From: Sporomusa acidovorans
GTDB taxonomy: Bacteria; Bacillota; Negativicutes; Sporomusales; Sporomusaceae
DNA: 64,000 bases
NCBI RefSeq assembly: GCF_002257695.2
Contig: NZ_CP155571.1
Reading direction: 5' to 3' (one strand)
A model generated the notes under the pieces. The model was not told where the DNA came from and did no database searches. It was given only the letters and a program-made list of their open reading frames with translations. Made by a program: the position numbers and the translations under genes. This document shows positions 26,718-35,128 of the stretch, one piece after another (position 1 is the stretch's first letter; the number at the start of each line of letters is the position of its first letter).

Positions 26718-26731
26718 ATGTCTCATTACTT
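26715..26731 (-). promoter_or_regulatory. HutP-binding triplets before hutH
   Basis: The leader RNA reads AAG-UAAU-GAG-ACAU-AAG, three NAG triplets with exact four-base spacers, touching the base of the terminator stem. From what is known of Bacillus HutP, one face of the hexamer binds three such triplets. Binding with histidine would block the stem and allow hutH expression. Confidence 0.7.
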
Positions 26732-26763
26732 TGGGTAAATTATTGAATATATTATATTCCTAT

Positions 26764-27198
26764 TTAAATTGGGTTCATGCCCAGGCCGAGCACCTCATGC
26801 TCAAAGCCTTTCATGGGCGCTCCCATATAGCCATACAAAGCAACCGCAATCCATTCACCGTCATCAGCACAACCGGCCGCTCTGGTTCCGCGGACAATGC
26901 TGTATAATAAACCCGCACTGCGTAATACATTGCCTAAACCGGCATTGCCCCGGCAAATTCCTTGATAGGCTTCCAAAATACTATGGTATAAGGCATGTTC
27001 TTCCCGATAGTGACTGCCGATAAAGCCTTCCCGTTTTGCGGCAGTTTCCACAGCCGCAAAAATCTTAGCCGAATCCATCGAGCCCACTTTGCCTTTATAC
27101 ACCTTATAGCCTAATGCCAGACTTTGCTCCAGCAGGCTTATCTCTTCGGCCTCTGTTTGCAAGACCGATAGCACTGCTACTTTTCCCAGACTAATCAT
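26764..27198 (-). CDS. hutP: HutP antiterminator, first copy
   Basis: A 144-residue HutP with EEHALYH, VGSMDSAKIFAAVETAAK and GAPMKGFEHEVLGLGMNPI, so the three metal/histidine-binding His residues are kept. It lies between the permease and hutH, as hutP precedes hutH in Bacillus. A TATAAT-like box (26752-26757, leftward) lies just after its stop and could start a separate hutH transcript, though no good -35 is seen. Confidence 0.95.
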   Translation of the reverse strand: MISLGKVAVLSVLQTEAEEISLLEQSLALGYKVYKGKVGSMDSAKIFAAVETAAKREGFIGSHYREEHALYHSILEAYQGICRGNAGLGNVLRSAGLLYSIVRGTRAAGCADDGEWIAVALYGYMGAPMKGFEHEVLGLGMNPI

Positions 27199-27354
27199 TG
27201 CTCTTCTTCCATGGCTTTCTCCCTATATTCTCATAACTAAACCTGCCGCCACACTCATAACTCATATCTACGGAAGGATCTTACCTGCATCATAAGGCAG
27301 CTCTTAAAAAAAGTCAAGAATAAAAAATCTTAATAGCGTCTCTGCTCTCGGCTA

Positions 27355-28770
27355 CTATACAACTTCTTTTATCTTTTCCTCTTTTTTACTGTGCACAAAA
27401 AGATAATACAGATAAATAAACGCGATTACCGGTATTCCGGTATAGAGAACAATCTGCTGCGATTCATCGAAATAAAGGCTGATAATAATACCGGCATTCA
27501 GCAATACGGCAATGGCAGGCACAATGGGGTAAAAGGGAGTCTTAAAAATCAATTGCTCCAATTTACCGCCTAATTGCAAGAAATTTTTGCGGAAATTAAT
27601 TTGGCACCAGGCAATCACAATCCAGATTAAGCAGCCGGTCAAACCTACACTGGACATCAGCCACAAGTATACCGTATCGGCCGCAAAGGCACTGGTTAAG
27701 AGCGATAGAGCAGCTAACGCCAGCGTCATTAATACCCCGTAGAAAGGCACACCCCGTGAATTGAGCTTCGACAACCAGCCAGGTGCCTGATGATCCTTAG
27801 ACATGGACCATAACAACCGTGAACATACATAAAGGGCCGAGTTGCCGGCCGACAAAGCCGAGGTAAGGACAACAAAACTCATGATATCCTGTGCCACCGG
27901 GATGCCAATCCGTCCGAATACATGGGCAAACGGACTTTCCAGTACACCGGCTTCCTTAAAGGGAATAGTGGCGGCAAGCACAATAATTGCCAATACATAA
28001 AACAGCACGATCCGCAACGCAATCCCTTTTATAACCCGTGGCACATTTTCCCCGGGATTTTCGCATTCCCCGGCAGCAATTCCAACCAGTTCCGAACCTT
28101 GGAAAGAATAGACTACGGTAACCATTGTTAAAAATACAGCCCAGCCGCCATTAGGAAAAATTCCGTCACCGGTCGCAAAGTTCGTAAAACCAATTGCGCC
28201 TTCCCTGCCGGCAAACCCAAACATTAAGCCGGCACCGGCGATAATAAAACCAACAATGGCCGCGACTTTGATACTGGCAAACCAAAATTCTGTTTCCCCA
28301 TATACCTTGACCGAAATCAAATTCAGCAAAGCTAATATCACGCCAAAAATTACACACCAAACCCAGACGGCAACCTGCGGAAACCAACCTGTCATAATAA
28401 TGCCGGCAGCGGTAAAATCCGCGGCAATGCAAACCGCCCAGTTAATCCAGTACAGCCAGCCGACAGTAAAACCGACACCCGGCGATATAAACCGCGAGGC
28501 ATAACTTTGGAAAGAACCGGCCACCGGCATGGCCACTGCCAGTTCACCCAAACACAAAAGCGCCAGATACATCACAAATCCGCCAAACAAAAAAGCTAAA
28601 ATCGCACCAAACGGGCCAGCCTGGCTGATGACCTGTCCTGAACCCATAAATAGTCCTGTACCAATTGTTCCGCCAATAGAAATCATCATAAGGTGACGCG
28701 ATTTCATATCGCGCTTGAGTCCGGATTTTTCCGGACAAAGTTGCTCAAGATTTACAGTTGGTGTTGTCAT
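27355..28770 (-). CDS. Amino-acid permease (APC superfamily, AAT family), probable histidine permease
   Basis: A 471-residue protein with 12 transmembrane segments. It opens with the AAT-family pattern RHLMMISIGGTIGTGLFMGSG (about residues 25-45) and contains FQGSELVGIAAGECENPG near residue 225. Members include HutM, RocE and LysP. Histidine is inferred as substrate because the gene is cotranscribed with hutP and hutH behind a HutP-type attenuator. It is the promoter-proximal gene of the unit. Confidence 0.9.
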   Translation of the reverse strand: MTTPTVNLEQLCPEKSGLKRDMKSRHLMMISIGGTIGTGLFMGSGQVISQAGPFGAILAFLFGGFVMYLALLCLGELAVAMPVAGSFQSYASRFISPGVGFTVGWLYWINWAVCIAADFTAAGIIMTGWFPQVAVWVWCVIFGVILALLNLISVKVYGETEFWFASIKVAAIVGFIIAGAGLMFGFAGREGAIGFTNFATGDGIFPNGGWAVFLTMVTVVYSFQGSELVGIAAGECENPGENVPRVIKGIALRIVLFYVLAIIVLAATIPFKEAGVLESPFAHVFGRIGIPVAQDIMSFVVLTSALSAGNSALYVCSRLLWSMSKDHQAPGWLSKLNSRGVPFYGVLMTLALAALSLLTSAFAADTVYLWLMSSVGLTGCLIWIVIAWCQINFRKNFLQLGGKLEQLIFKTPFYPIVPAIAVLLNAGIIISLYFDESQQIVLYTGIPVIAFIYLYYLFVHSKKEEKIKEVV

Positions 28771-28910
28771 TATTGTTCCCCCAAACTTTTAAACTTTACA
28801 ACCAGTTACTCACTTTGCCAAAATACCCGTATGTCTTTTCCTCCTCTCCGGTTTGAATAGTAGGGGTTATGTTGGCCTGGGTAGAACGGACAGCAGCATT
28901 TGGCCAAATA

Positions 28911-28945
28911 AAAAAGGACAAAACTCAAAACTGAGTTTTGCCCCC
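28911..28945 (-). terminator. Attenuator terminator in the permease leader
   Basis: A 12-base stem at 28916-28927 and 28932-28943 with one G-U pair, a four-base loop and six T residues, about 55 bases into the leader set by the promoter at 29004-29032 and 140 bases before the permease start. Confidence 0.85.
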
Positions 28946-28962
28946 TAATATCTGAATAGCTA
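28945..28962 (-). promoter_or_regulatory. HutP-like triplets before the permease
   Basis: The leader RNA reads UAG-N5-CAG-N4-UAG directly before the terminator stem. The second and third triplets align with those before hutH (both end in AG followed by GGGG); the first is one base out of the ideal spacing. This suggests HutP also controls the permease-hutP transcript, but less surely than for hutH. Confidence 0.5.
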
Positions 28963-29003
28963 TAGGCATAAAAGATTTATTTATTTTTCTGAACTTTAGC
29001 TTT

Positions 29004-29032
29004 ATTGTAAATTATAAAAATTATTTTGTCAA
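29004..29032 (-). promoter_or_regulatory. Sigma-A promoter of the permease-hutP-hutH unit
   Basis: Leftward TTGACA (29027-29032), a 17-base AT-rich spacer and TACAAT (29004-29009). This is a near-consensus vegetative promoter with start near 28997, giving a leader of about 227 bases that contains the attenuator. Confidence 0.85.
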
Positions 29033-29074
29033 TGCTTTTTATCGTTTTCCATATTTAGACTTACTTGGGAGTAA

Positions 29075-29200
29075 ACGGCAGGATTTGCGGGAAGTTTTGT
29101 AGAAGTTGTCGAAATCGCCAAAGAACACCAAGGGGGAGTATCCTATAAATCGTTATTGGACACTATCTATAAACAAAATGCAGCTTTCGCCAAGCCTTAG
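29075..29200 (+). pseudogene. Possible gene remnant (41 codons without start)
   Basis: An open frame after a TAA reads TAGFAGSFVEVVEIAKEHQG and ends in KPTAG-type stop context at 29200. The composition looks protein-like, but no start codon or ribosome site exists, so it could be the C-terminal tail of a lost gene. It is followed by an intrinsic terminator at 29255. I cannot assign a family. The rest of 28771-29406 holds the permease promoter and leader (minus strand) and the hairpins listed separately. Confidence 0.25.
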
Positions 29201-29254
29201 CAAAGCGGAAGCTGGCATTGCTCTATCCAGGCGAAAGTTATACTTTCAATCAGG

Positions 29255-29278
29255 AAAAAAGGCCGAAAGGCCTTTTTT
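29255..29278 (+). terminator. Intrinsic terminator with GAAA tetraloop
   Basis: A perfect stem AAAAAAGGCC / GGCCTTTTTT around a GAAA loop, 125 bases before the small peptide gene. A further pairing CTTTCGCC (29184-29191) with GGCGAAAG (29230-29237) lies upstream. It may end an older gene or act as an attenuator; no known riboswitch consensus was recognised. Confidence 0.8.
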
Positions 29279-29282
29279 TTAT

Positions 29283-29318
29283 TCCTGCAGTCAAAGGTAG
29301 TTTCTACCTACAGCAGGA
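29283..29318 (+). repeat. Stem-loop after the terminator
   Basis: Outer stem TCCTGC/GCAGGA and inner stem AGGTAG/CTACCT enclose a three-base loop. A second AGGCAGG at about 29333 could compete for the CCTGC arm. It lies in the probable 5' region of the peptide/B12-protein transcript. Confidence 0.45.
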
Positions 29319-29406
29319 GAACTCAATAGAAAGGCAGGTGATTTCCTTGGATCCACCGGTTTAGCCATATGTTCCCGATAATTACAAAACAAGAGGTGAA
29401 AAAAGT

Positions 29407-29481
29407 ATGCAAAACCCGCAACAGGCCACTCAGCCAACACTGGATGGTGATTTAAAACAAGCAAATAGGGAGGTTCTGTAA
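29407..29481 (+). CDS. 24-residue peptide coupled to the B12/radical-SAM-like gene
   Basis: The ATG at 29407 has a good AGAGGTGA ribosome site. The product is MQNPQQATQPTLDGDLKQAN followed by REVL, rich in Gln, with no Cys, Ser, aromatic residue or signal sequence. Its TAA overlaps the next gene's ATG (TAATG), so translation is coupled. It was too short for ordinary gene calling. It could be a leader peptide that couples translation, a peptide substrate, or a small partner of the B12-binding protein. Confidence 0.6.
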   Translation: MQNPQQATQPTLDGDLKQANREVL

Positions 29482-31145
29482 TGACTAGCAAACCGGAAAT
29501 CCTATTGGTTAATAGTTTCGCACCCCGGCAACGGGTAGTAGCGGATACGACGCTGGAAAACAGTCTGGCCATCCTGCGCACCTGCCTGGAGGCAAAAGGA
29601 ATTGAGGCAGAAGTGATCGACGACCAGCGGATAACCGCTGGCGAGAAGGGCCTGCCTTCCTTAGCGGTGCGTCTGCTAAAAGCCTTGGTCAAGCTGCAGC
29701 TTAAAACGTATCATAACAAAACATTTACCCATGCCTTGCTCCTGGCCGCCTGGCCGCTCTATGCCTATACCTTGCAGCGCAGACACACCTATATGCAGGA
29801 TAGAATCAGACAAATTGTCACAGAACTAAAAACAAAAAATATTCCCTTACTGGGACTCAAGCTTTGGTACGGAGACGCCTTCCAGTGGAGCTGCGACCTG
29901 GCTGCCGCGGTGAGACAGCACTGCCCTACTACAACGATAATCGCCGGCGGCCCGCAAGTTAACGTATCCGGTGACTTTGTCCTGCGCAATACCTGCTTTG
30001 ACCTTGCCATTATGGGACCTGGCGAAGAAATACTGGCAGAGCTTATTGCCCTGCACCGCCTCACTGGTACGCGGGACGCCTTTCTGGAACAGGTGCGGCA
30101 AACCTACGGCGGAACCTTGCTGAAAACAGGCGGTTTTGCCGGCAATACAAAGCAGCATAGCCAGAGTTTAACCAAACCGATAGTTCCCGCCTACCGGGCG
30201 GAAGATCTTCAGGATAAGATATATGTTCACACCATTGTGGACGGGGTTGGCCGCTGCGCGCTTCCTGTTACGCCCCGGCCGGCAGCCGCTATTGTCGCGG
30301 AAATGGAAACCATGCTGAAGCGGGGAATTGCCTTTTTCCGCTTCAGCAGTTCGGCAACCACTATCGAACATGGCCGGAATATTGCGGAGGCCATCCTGGC
30401 ACGCGGCCTTACCATCCGCTATTCCATGTCTATCCGTGCCGGCAAGCCCACACAGGCAACGCTTGACGCTTACCGCCTGATGATTCAGTCCGGCCTGCGT
30501 GCGGTATTCATGGGCGGCGAAACCGGTCACGACGAAGATAAGCGCCTTATCGTCGGCACCGTCGCCACAATTCGCCTGGCCGCAGATGCCGCCGGCTTAC
30601 CGTGCCGTATCGGCCTGTCGCTGATCTACCCCTGCCCGCTGCCTGCAGGAACCGGTGCAGATGAAGTATATAAAGCCAACGTTACCCTAATTGACGAGAC
30701 TTTGCCCGACACAGTCATTGTCACCCCCCCTGGTCCCTTGCCGGCAACAAACTGGTACAACCATTCCGAAAAATATGGTTGTACATTTGCCGCGGGCGCC
30801 GCAGCCTTCACCCAGAATTTCATGGGTTACAAATACTCTGTTTACCAACCTGCCGAACGCTGGAACGACACGGGTTTCGCCCTTGGCTCCATGGATGGCA
30901 GGGCCTGGCTCAAGGAGACCGGCAAACTGCGCGCGTACGCAGCACATCTTGGTATTCCCACAGATATTGCCGCTGAATACCTAATGATGACGGAAGCGAT
31001 AGGCTTAACCTCCAAAGCCGAATTAATGCTTTTTAAACAACGCACGCTGATCGACATAATAAGCGGCAGCACCGACTACACACGCAGCATTGCGGCTGCT
31101 ATCAATAAAGCCAGCCGGGAGATTGCGGCAACAAATAGGTTATAA
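29481..31145 (+). CDS. B12-binding, radical-SAM-like protein lacking the CxxxCxxC motif
   Basis: A 554-residue protein. Residues about 5-205 resemble the cobalamin-binding Rossmann domain of B12-dependent radical SAM enzymes (ILLVNSFAPRQ, then GLKLWYGDAFQWSCDLA, IIAGGPQVN, DLAIMGPGEEI). Residues about 235-480 follow the radical SAM barrel (RPAAAIVAEMETMLKRGIAF FRFSS, RGLTIRYSMSIRAG, GLRAVFMGGETG). Where the cluster motif should be there is only GRCALPV with a single Cys, so a 4Fe-4S cluster and SAM cleavage are not expected. A strong AGGGAGG ribosome site is inside the upstream peptide gene. The frame is intact, which argues against simple decay. Function unknown. Confidence 0.75.
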   Translation: MTSKPEILLVNSFAPRQRVVADTTLENSLAILRTCLEAKGIEAEVIDDQRITAGEKGLPSLAVRLLKALVKLQLKTYHNKTFTHALLLAAWPLYAYTLQRRHTYMQDRIRQIVTELKTKNIPLLGLKLWYGDAFQWSCDLAAAVRQHCPTTTIIAGGPQVNVSGDFVLRNTCFDLAIMGPGEEILAELIALHRLTGTRDAFLEQVRQTYGGTLLKTGGFAGNTKQHSQSLTKPIVPAYRAEDLQDKIYVHTIVDGVGRCALPVTPRPAAAIVAEMETMLKRGIAFFRFSSSATTIEHGRNIAEAILARGLTIRYSMSIRAGKPTQATLDAYRLMIQSGLRAVFMGGETGHDEDKRLIVGTVATIRLAADAAGLPCRIGLSLIYPCPLPAGTGADEVYKANVTLIDETLPDTVIVTPPGPLPATNWYNHSEKYGCTFAAGAAAFTQNFMGYKYSVYQPAERWNDTGFALGSMDGRAWLKETGKLRAYAAHLGIPTDIAAEYLMMTEAIGLTSKAELMLFKQRTLIDIISGSTDYTRSIAAAINKASREIAATNRL

Positions 31146-31170
31146 CTCATTTGTGAACAGGATGAAACAA

Positions 31171-31201
31171 GACCAGGAAGCCATTTTCCGGCTTCCTGGT
31201 C
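31171..31201. terminator. Convergent terminator hairpin
   Basis: A perfect 12-base stem GACCAGGAAGCC / GGCTTCCTGGTC with a seven-base loop between the B12-protein gene and the carboxypeptidase gene, which converge here. The T-tract is weak on both sides. Confidence 0.7.
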
Positions 31202-31208
31202 TTGTCGG

Positions 31209-32030
31209 CTATAACCCTAATTGCTCAAAACCATAGTTTAACAGTCGTGTTGCATCCGCCCAGCGGTGCTCGCTGTTTAAAACAACGGCAATCAACTCGA
31301 CGCCATTACGTTTGGCGGCGGCAACCAAACACTCCCCGGCGGCGTTGGTAAAGCCGGTTTTTACTCCGTTGGCGCCCGGATAAGTCGCCAGCAGCTTATT
31401 GGTATTTCTGGCGTGGGTAATGCCGCCGCCCCGGCTTACAAAATGCACATCATAGTCCCGCGTGGAAACAATGCCCGCAAATACCGGATTTTGCAGGCCA
31501 TAGGCGGTAATAAGCGCCAAATCATAGGCTGTAGTAAAATGATTAACCGGATCAGGCAGTCCATGGGGATTGCTGAAGTGGGTGCGCTGTGTGCCGATTT
31601 TCTCGGCTTTATCGTTCATCAGCTTGACAAAAGCCGGAATCGAGCCGGCAACATTTTCAGCAACCGCTTCGGCGGCGTCATTCCCGGAAACAAGCATCAT
31701 TCCGTACAGGGCCTCCCGCAGCGTCAAACGATCACCGGCCCGCAAATCAAGGCTTGAACCTTCGCAAGTCGCCGCGCTTGAACTCACTGTAATTACACTG
31801 TCCAGATCGCCTTGTTCCAGTGCCGTAATCAACGTCATAATCTTGGTCGTACTTGCCGGATACATAATATTGTCCGGATTTTTGGCATATAATACTTTTT
31901 TATCACTTGCTTTCAGGACAACGGCCGCTTCCGCATCCACCTGCGGCAATTCCGCGGCAAACACGGCATTGACCGAGATCATGACAGCCACAAAGACAAC
32001 AAATGATAGCAATTTTTTCATTTTCAACAT
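31209..32030 (-). CDS. D-alanyl-D-alanine carboxypeptidase (DacF/PBP5-like, S11)
   Basis: A 273-residue secreted serine peptidase. Residues 1-25 are a signal peptide. Active-site motifs are SxxK as PASTTKIMT (about residues 58-66), SGN near residue 117 and KTG in NGVKTGFTN near residue 222. It trims the terminal D-Ala from peptidoglycan stem peptides. It is shorter than PBP5 and lacks the C-terminal beta domain and amphipathic anchor, as in spore-associated forms. It is convergent with the B12-protein gene and divergent from the opp operon. Confidence 0.93.
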   Translation of the reverse strand: MLKMKKLLSFVVFVAVMISVNAVFAAELPQVDAEAAVVLKASDKKVLYAKNPDNIMYPASTTKIMTLITALEQGDLDSVITVSSSAATCEGSSLDLRAGDRLTLREALYGMMLVSGNDAAEAVAENVAGSIPAFVKLMNDKAEKIGTQRTHFSNPHGLPDPVNHFTTAYDLALITAYGLQNPVFAGIVSTRDYDVHFVSRGGGITHARNTNKLLATYPGANGVKTGFTNAAGECLVAAAKRNGVELIAVVLNSEHRWADATRLLNYGFEQLGL

Positions 32031-32055
32031 TTCTTTTAGCCCCCAAATATGTAAT

Positions 32056-32088
32056 ACAACGTACTAAAGAATTTTGCAGGCGGGTGGT
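32056..32088 (+). repeat. 33-base direct repeat, copy 1 (upstream of opp)
   Basis: This copy, starting ACAACGTACTAAAGA and ending GCAGGCGGGTGGT, matches the copy at 37764-37796 with four mismatches by eye. Here AACGTAC (32059-32065) also pairs with GTACGTT at 32087-32093, and GGTGG with CCACC at 32103-32107. It lies about 170 bases before oppB. Confidence 0.65.
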
Positions 32089-32260
32089 ACGTTACCTGAA
32101 TTCCACCACATCTATTTCTACAGTAAATTAACAACTCCTGCCGGTAAAAAAGCATGAATTCATTTGTATTTTTCAATGTATAAAAATCTGCTTCTAAAAA
32201 GGGATACCGGTACGGGGAGCGAATATACCTTTTATCTGCTCTAGAAAGAGGTGCACGTGT

Positions 32261-33193
32261 TTGTTCAGATATACGGTAAACCGTATTGTTAGCTCTCTGC
32301 TTGTTTTGCTAACAATCATCTCCATAACTTTCCTGTTAATGCATGCCATTCCGGGCGGCCCCTTCACCGGTGAAAAAAATATTCCCGCCGCCGTACTAAA
32401 GAACATTGAAGAACACTACCGGCTCAATGATCCCTTATGGAAACAATATATCGATTACCTGGCCAGTTTAGCGCAGTTCGATCTGGGTCCGTCTTTCAAA
32501 TATGCAGGCCGTTCCGTCAACGACATTATTCGTGAAAGTTTCCCGGTTTCCTTTCAGTTGGGCCTTGAGAGTATTATCCTTGCCGTTTTGCTGGGGATAC
32601 CCGCCGGTGCGGTGGCGGCTTTGCGGCAAAACAAATGGCAGGATCATCTTACCATGATATTCGCCACTTTGGGTGTATCTGTCCCCAGTTTTGTACTGGC
32701 CACCGTGCTGGTTTATGTCTTGGCGATTAAACTTGCTCTATTGCCGGCCTCCATGTGGAACGGAGTGGAATATACCATTATGCCGGCGCTGGCTTTAGCC
32801 GCCCAGCCGACGGCCTTCATTGCCCGCCTCACCCGTGCCAGCATGCTGGAGGTTCTCGCCCAGGATTATATGAAGACAGCTCGCGCCAAGGGATTGCCGC
32901 AATTGATTATCCTCTACCGCCATGCGTTAAAAAATGCCTTAATTCCGGTAATCACCTACATCGGCCCAATGTCCGCCTCCATTCTGACAGGCAGCTTTAT
33001 TATTGAAAATATATTTGCCATCCCCGGTTTAGGGCGGCATTTTGTTACCAGCATCTATAACCGTGACTATACTGTCATTCTCGGTGTCACGGTTTTCTAC
33101 AGCGTATTAGTGATTGGCCTTAATTTAGTAGTCGATCTTATTTATCCGCTGCTGGATCCTCGCATAAAACTAGCCGGGAAACAGGAGGGCTAA
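32261..33193 (+). CDS. oppB: Oligopeptide/dipeptide ABC transporter permease B
   Basis: A 310-residue permease with six transmembrane segments and the EAA-loop pattern (RASMLEVLAQDYMKTARAKG, about residues 192-211) that docks on the ATPase. The N-terminal FRYTVNRIVSSLLVLL is typical of OppB/DppB. It starts with TTG; AGAAAGAGGTG lies a suitable distance upstream and no ATG is near. First gene of a five-gene transporter operon. Confidence 0.95.
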   Translation: MFRYTVNRIVSSLLVLLTIISITFLLMHAIPGGPFTGEKNIPAAVLKNIEEHYRLNDPLWKQYIDYLASLAQFDLGPSFKYAGRSVNDIIRESFPVSFQLGLESIILAVLLGIPAGAVAALRQNKWQDHLTMIFATLGVSVPSFVLATVLVYVLAIKLALLPASMWNGVEYTIMPALALAAQPTAFIARLTRASMLEVLAQDYMKTARAKGLPQLIILYRHALKNALIPVITYIGPMSASILTGSFIIENIFAIPGLGRHFVTSIYNRDYTVILGVTVFYSVLVIGLNLVVDLIYPLLDPRIKLAGKQEG

Positions 33194-33195
33194 TC

Positions 33196-34107
33196 ATGCA
33201 ATTCGACAATGACGCATTTACCCCTGTAGTCCGCAGCGGGCAGGCGGAAACCACACTCCGCCCAGGTTCCACCTGGAGCCAGGATGCCTGGCGGCGCCTG
33301 CAGCAAAACAAACCGGCCATGATCGCCCTGTATACGATTGCCATAATTATCACGGTTGCCATTATCGGACCCTGGATTTCCAATCTGTCCTATTCTGCGC
33401 AAGACCTAAGTCAAACCAATCAGCCGCCGAGTGCAGCCCATTGGTTTGGCACCGACAGCCTCGGCCGGGACTTATTTATCCGGGTGCTGTACGGCGCGCG
33501 TATTTCCCTGTCCATCGGTGTCGTCGCCAGTCTGATCAATCTTACCATCGGCGTTATTTATGGTGGACTGGCCGGTTTCTTAGGCGGCCGGGTTGACAGA
33601 ATCATGATGAATATTGTTGATATTTTGTACGGCATTCCACTGCTATTGTATGTCATATTGCTTATGGTCGTGTTAAAGCCGGGACTGACCAATATTTTTA
33701 TTGCCCTCGGTATTGCCTATTGGCTGGGTATGGCCCGGATTGTCCGCGGCCAGATTTTAAGCCTCAAACACCAGGAATATGTGCTGGCGGCCCGTACACT
33801 CGGGGCCGGCACCTGGCGGATTTTGTTCAGGCATCTGCTTCCCAATAGCCTGGGCCCCATCATTATAACCATGACGCTGGCCATACCGGAAGCCATCTTC
33901 ACCGAGGCTTTCCTGAGCTTCATTGGGTTGGGCGTGTCTGCGCCCATGGCCAGTTGGGGGGTACTGGCTTCCGAAGGCGTAACCAGCCTGCGTTCCTACC
34001 CTTTCCAGTTATTTTTTCCAGCCATAGCAATCAGCGTCACCATGCTGGCCTTCAATTTTCTGGGAGACGGTCTGCGTGATGCACTTGATCCCCGCGTGCG
34101 ACGCTAG
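33196..34107 (+). CDS. oppC: Oligopeptide/dipeptide ABC transporter permease C
   Basis: A 303-residue permease beginning two bases after oppB. It has the N-terminal cytoplasmic extension and single helix of OppC/DppC, then HWFGTDSLGRDLFIRVLYG (about residues 82-100) and the EAA loop LSLKHQEYVLAARTLGAG near residue 190. It pairs with OppB to form the channel. Confidence 0.96.
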   Translation: MQFDNDAFTPVVRSGQAETTLRPGSTWSQDAWRRLQQNKPAMIALYTIAIIITVAIIGPWISNLSYSAQDLSQTNQPPSAAHWFGTDSLGRDLFIRVLYGARISLSIGVVASLINLTIGVIYGGLAGFLGGRVDRIMMNIVDILYGIPLLLYVILLMVVLKPGLTNIFIALGIAYWLGMARIVRGQILSLKHQEYVLAARTLGAGTWRILFRHLLPNSLGPIIITMTLAIPEAIFTEAFLSFIGLGVSAPMASWGVLASEGVTSLRSYPFQLFFPAIAISVTMLAFNFLGDGLRDALDPRVRR

Positions 34108-34117
34108 GAGGTAAAAC

Positions 34118-35128
34118 ATGAATCCCTTATTAGATGTACAAGAATTGGCAGTCTCCTTCGACACATATGCCGGTGAAGTTAAGGCGGTTGATCATATTTC
34201 CTTCCAGGTTTTTCCCGGTGAAGCTGTCGGCATTGTGGGCGAATCAGGCTGCGGCAAAAGCGTAACCGCGCATGCGATTATGCGGTTGATTACCACACCG
34301 CCGGGAAATTATAAAAGCGGGAAGATCTTTTTTGACGGAACCGATCTGTTAGGGCGGCCGGAGGCCGAGATGGAAAAAATCAGGGGCAACGCTATCAGTA
34401 TGATTTTTCAGGACCCCATGACTTCTCTTAATCCGGTGCTTACGGTTGGACTGCAAATTGCCGAATCCCTGCAATACCATAAACATCTGGGCAAAACAGA
34501 CGCCTATGCCCGGGCTGTGGAATTACTGCGTTTAGTGGGTATCCCTTCGCCGGAACAGCGCGTAAACGACTATCCCCACCAATTCAGCGGCGGTATGCGC
34601 CAGCGGGCCATGATTGCCATAGCCCTGGCCTGCAATCCCAAGCTGCTGATTGCCGACGAGCCGACAACAGCTCTTGATGTAACCATTCAGGCGCAAATTC
34701 TTGATTTAATGAAGACCTTGCAGCAAAAACTAACTATGGCCATTATTCTTATTTCCCATGACCTTGGTGCCATTGCCGGTCTCTGCAGCCGCATAATTGT
34801 CATGTACGCCGGTAAAATTGCCGAAACAGGAACGGCGGCAGAAATCTTCCATGCCCCCTGCCATCCTTATACATGGGGCCTGTTACAATCGGTCCCCCGT
34901 TTGGACGTACAGCAAAAAACCAAACTGGCGGTCATTGACGGACAACCGCCTGACCTCCTGCACCCGCCGGCCGGCTGTCCCTTCCATCCCCGCTGTCCGC
35001 ATGCCATGCGCCTTTGCACAGAATACTATCCTGAAACCACCCCCATAACCCCAACCCATAGTGTAACATGTTGGCTGCAGCATCCCAGCGCCCCAAAACC
35101 GGAGGTACCGACCGATGGAACAAACTAA
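34118..35128 (+). CDS. oppD: Oligopeptide/dipeptide ABC transporter ATPase D
   Basis: A 336-residue ATPase with Walker A GESGCGKS (about residues 40-47), the FSGGMRQRAMIAIAL signature, Walker B LLIADEPTTALD and the C-terminal Cys-rich Opp/Dpp domain (CPFHPRCPHAMRLC) that binds a 4Fe-4S cluster in homologues. It powers import together with OppF. It overlaps oppF by 14 bases. Confidence 0.96.
   Translation: MNPLLDVQELAVSFDTYAGEVKAVDHISFQVFPGEAVGIVGESGCGKSVTAHAIMRLITTPPGNYKSGKIFFDGTDLLGRPEAEMEKIRGNAISMIFQDPMTSLNPVLTVGLQIAESLQYHKHLGKTDAYARAVELLRLVGIPSPEQRVNDYPHQFSGGMRQRAMIAIALACNPKLLIADEPTTALDVTIQAQILDLMKTLQQKLTMAIILISHDLGAIAGLCSRIIVMYAGKIAETGTAAEIFHAPCHPYTWGLLQSVPRLDVQQKTKLAVIDGQPPDLLHPPAGCPFHPRCPHAMRLCTEYYPETTPITPTHSVTCWLQHPSAPKPEVPTDGTN

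Noticed and set aside
29106..29300. Possible manganese or other riboswitch (GGGGGAGTA, nested stems) before the peptide gene
   Set aside because: Only a short string matches and the conserved second strand of the yybP-ykoY motif is absent. The GGGGGAGTA lies inside an open frame that looks like a gene remnant.
29291..29692. 133-codon minus-strand frame over the start of the B12-protein gene
   Set aside because: It is antisense to a better supported gene, has no ribosome site and no recognisable motif.
32076..32110. Resemblance of GGGTGGTAC to a T-box antiterminator sequence before opp
   Set aside because: The match to AGGGTGGNACCGCG breaks after the first nine bases, no stem I specifier loop or following terminator was found, and the same sequence recurs after oppA where a T-box would make no sense.
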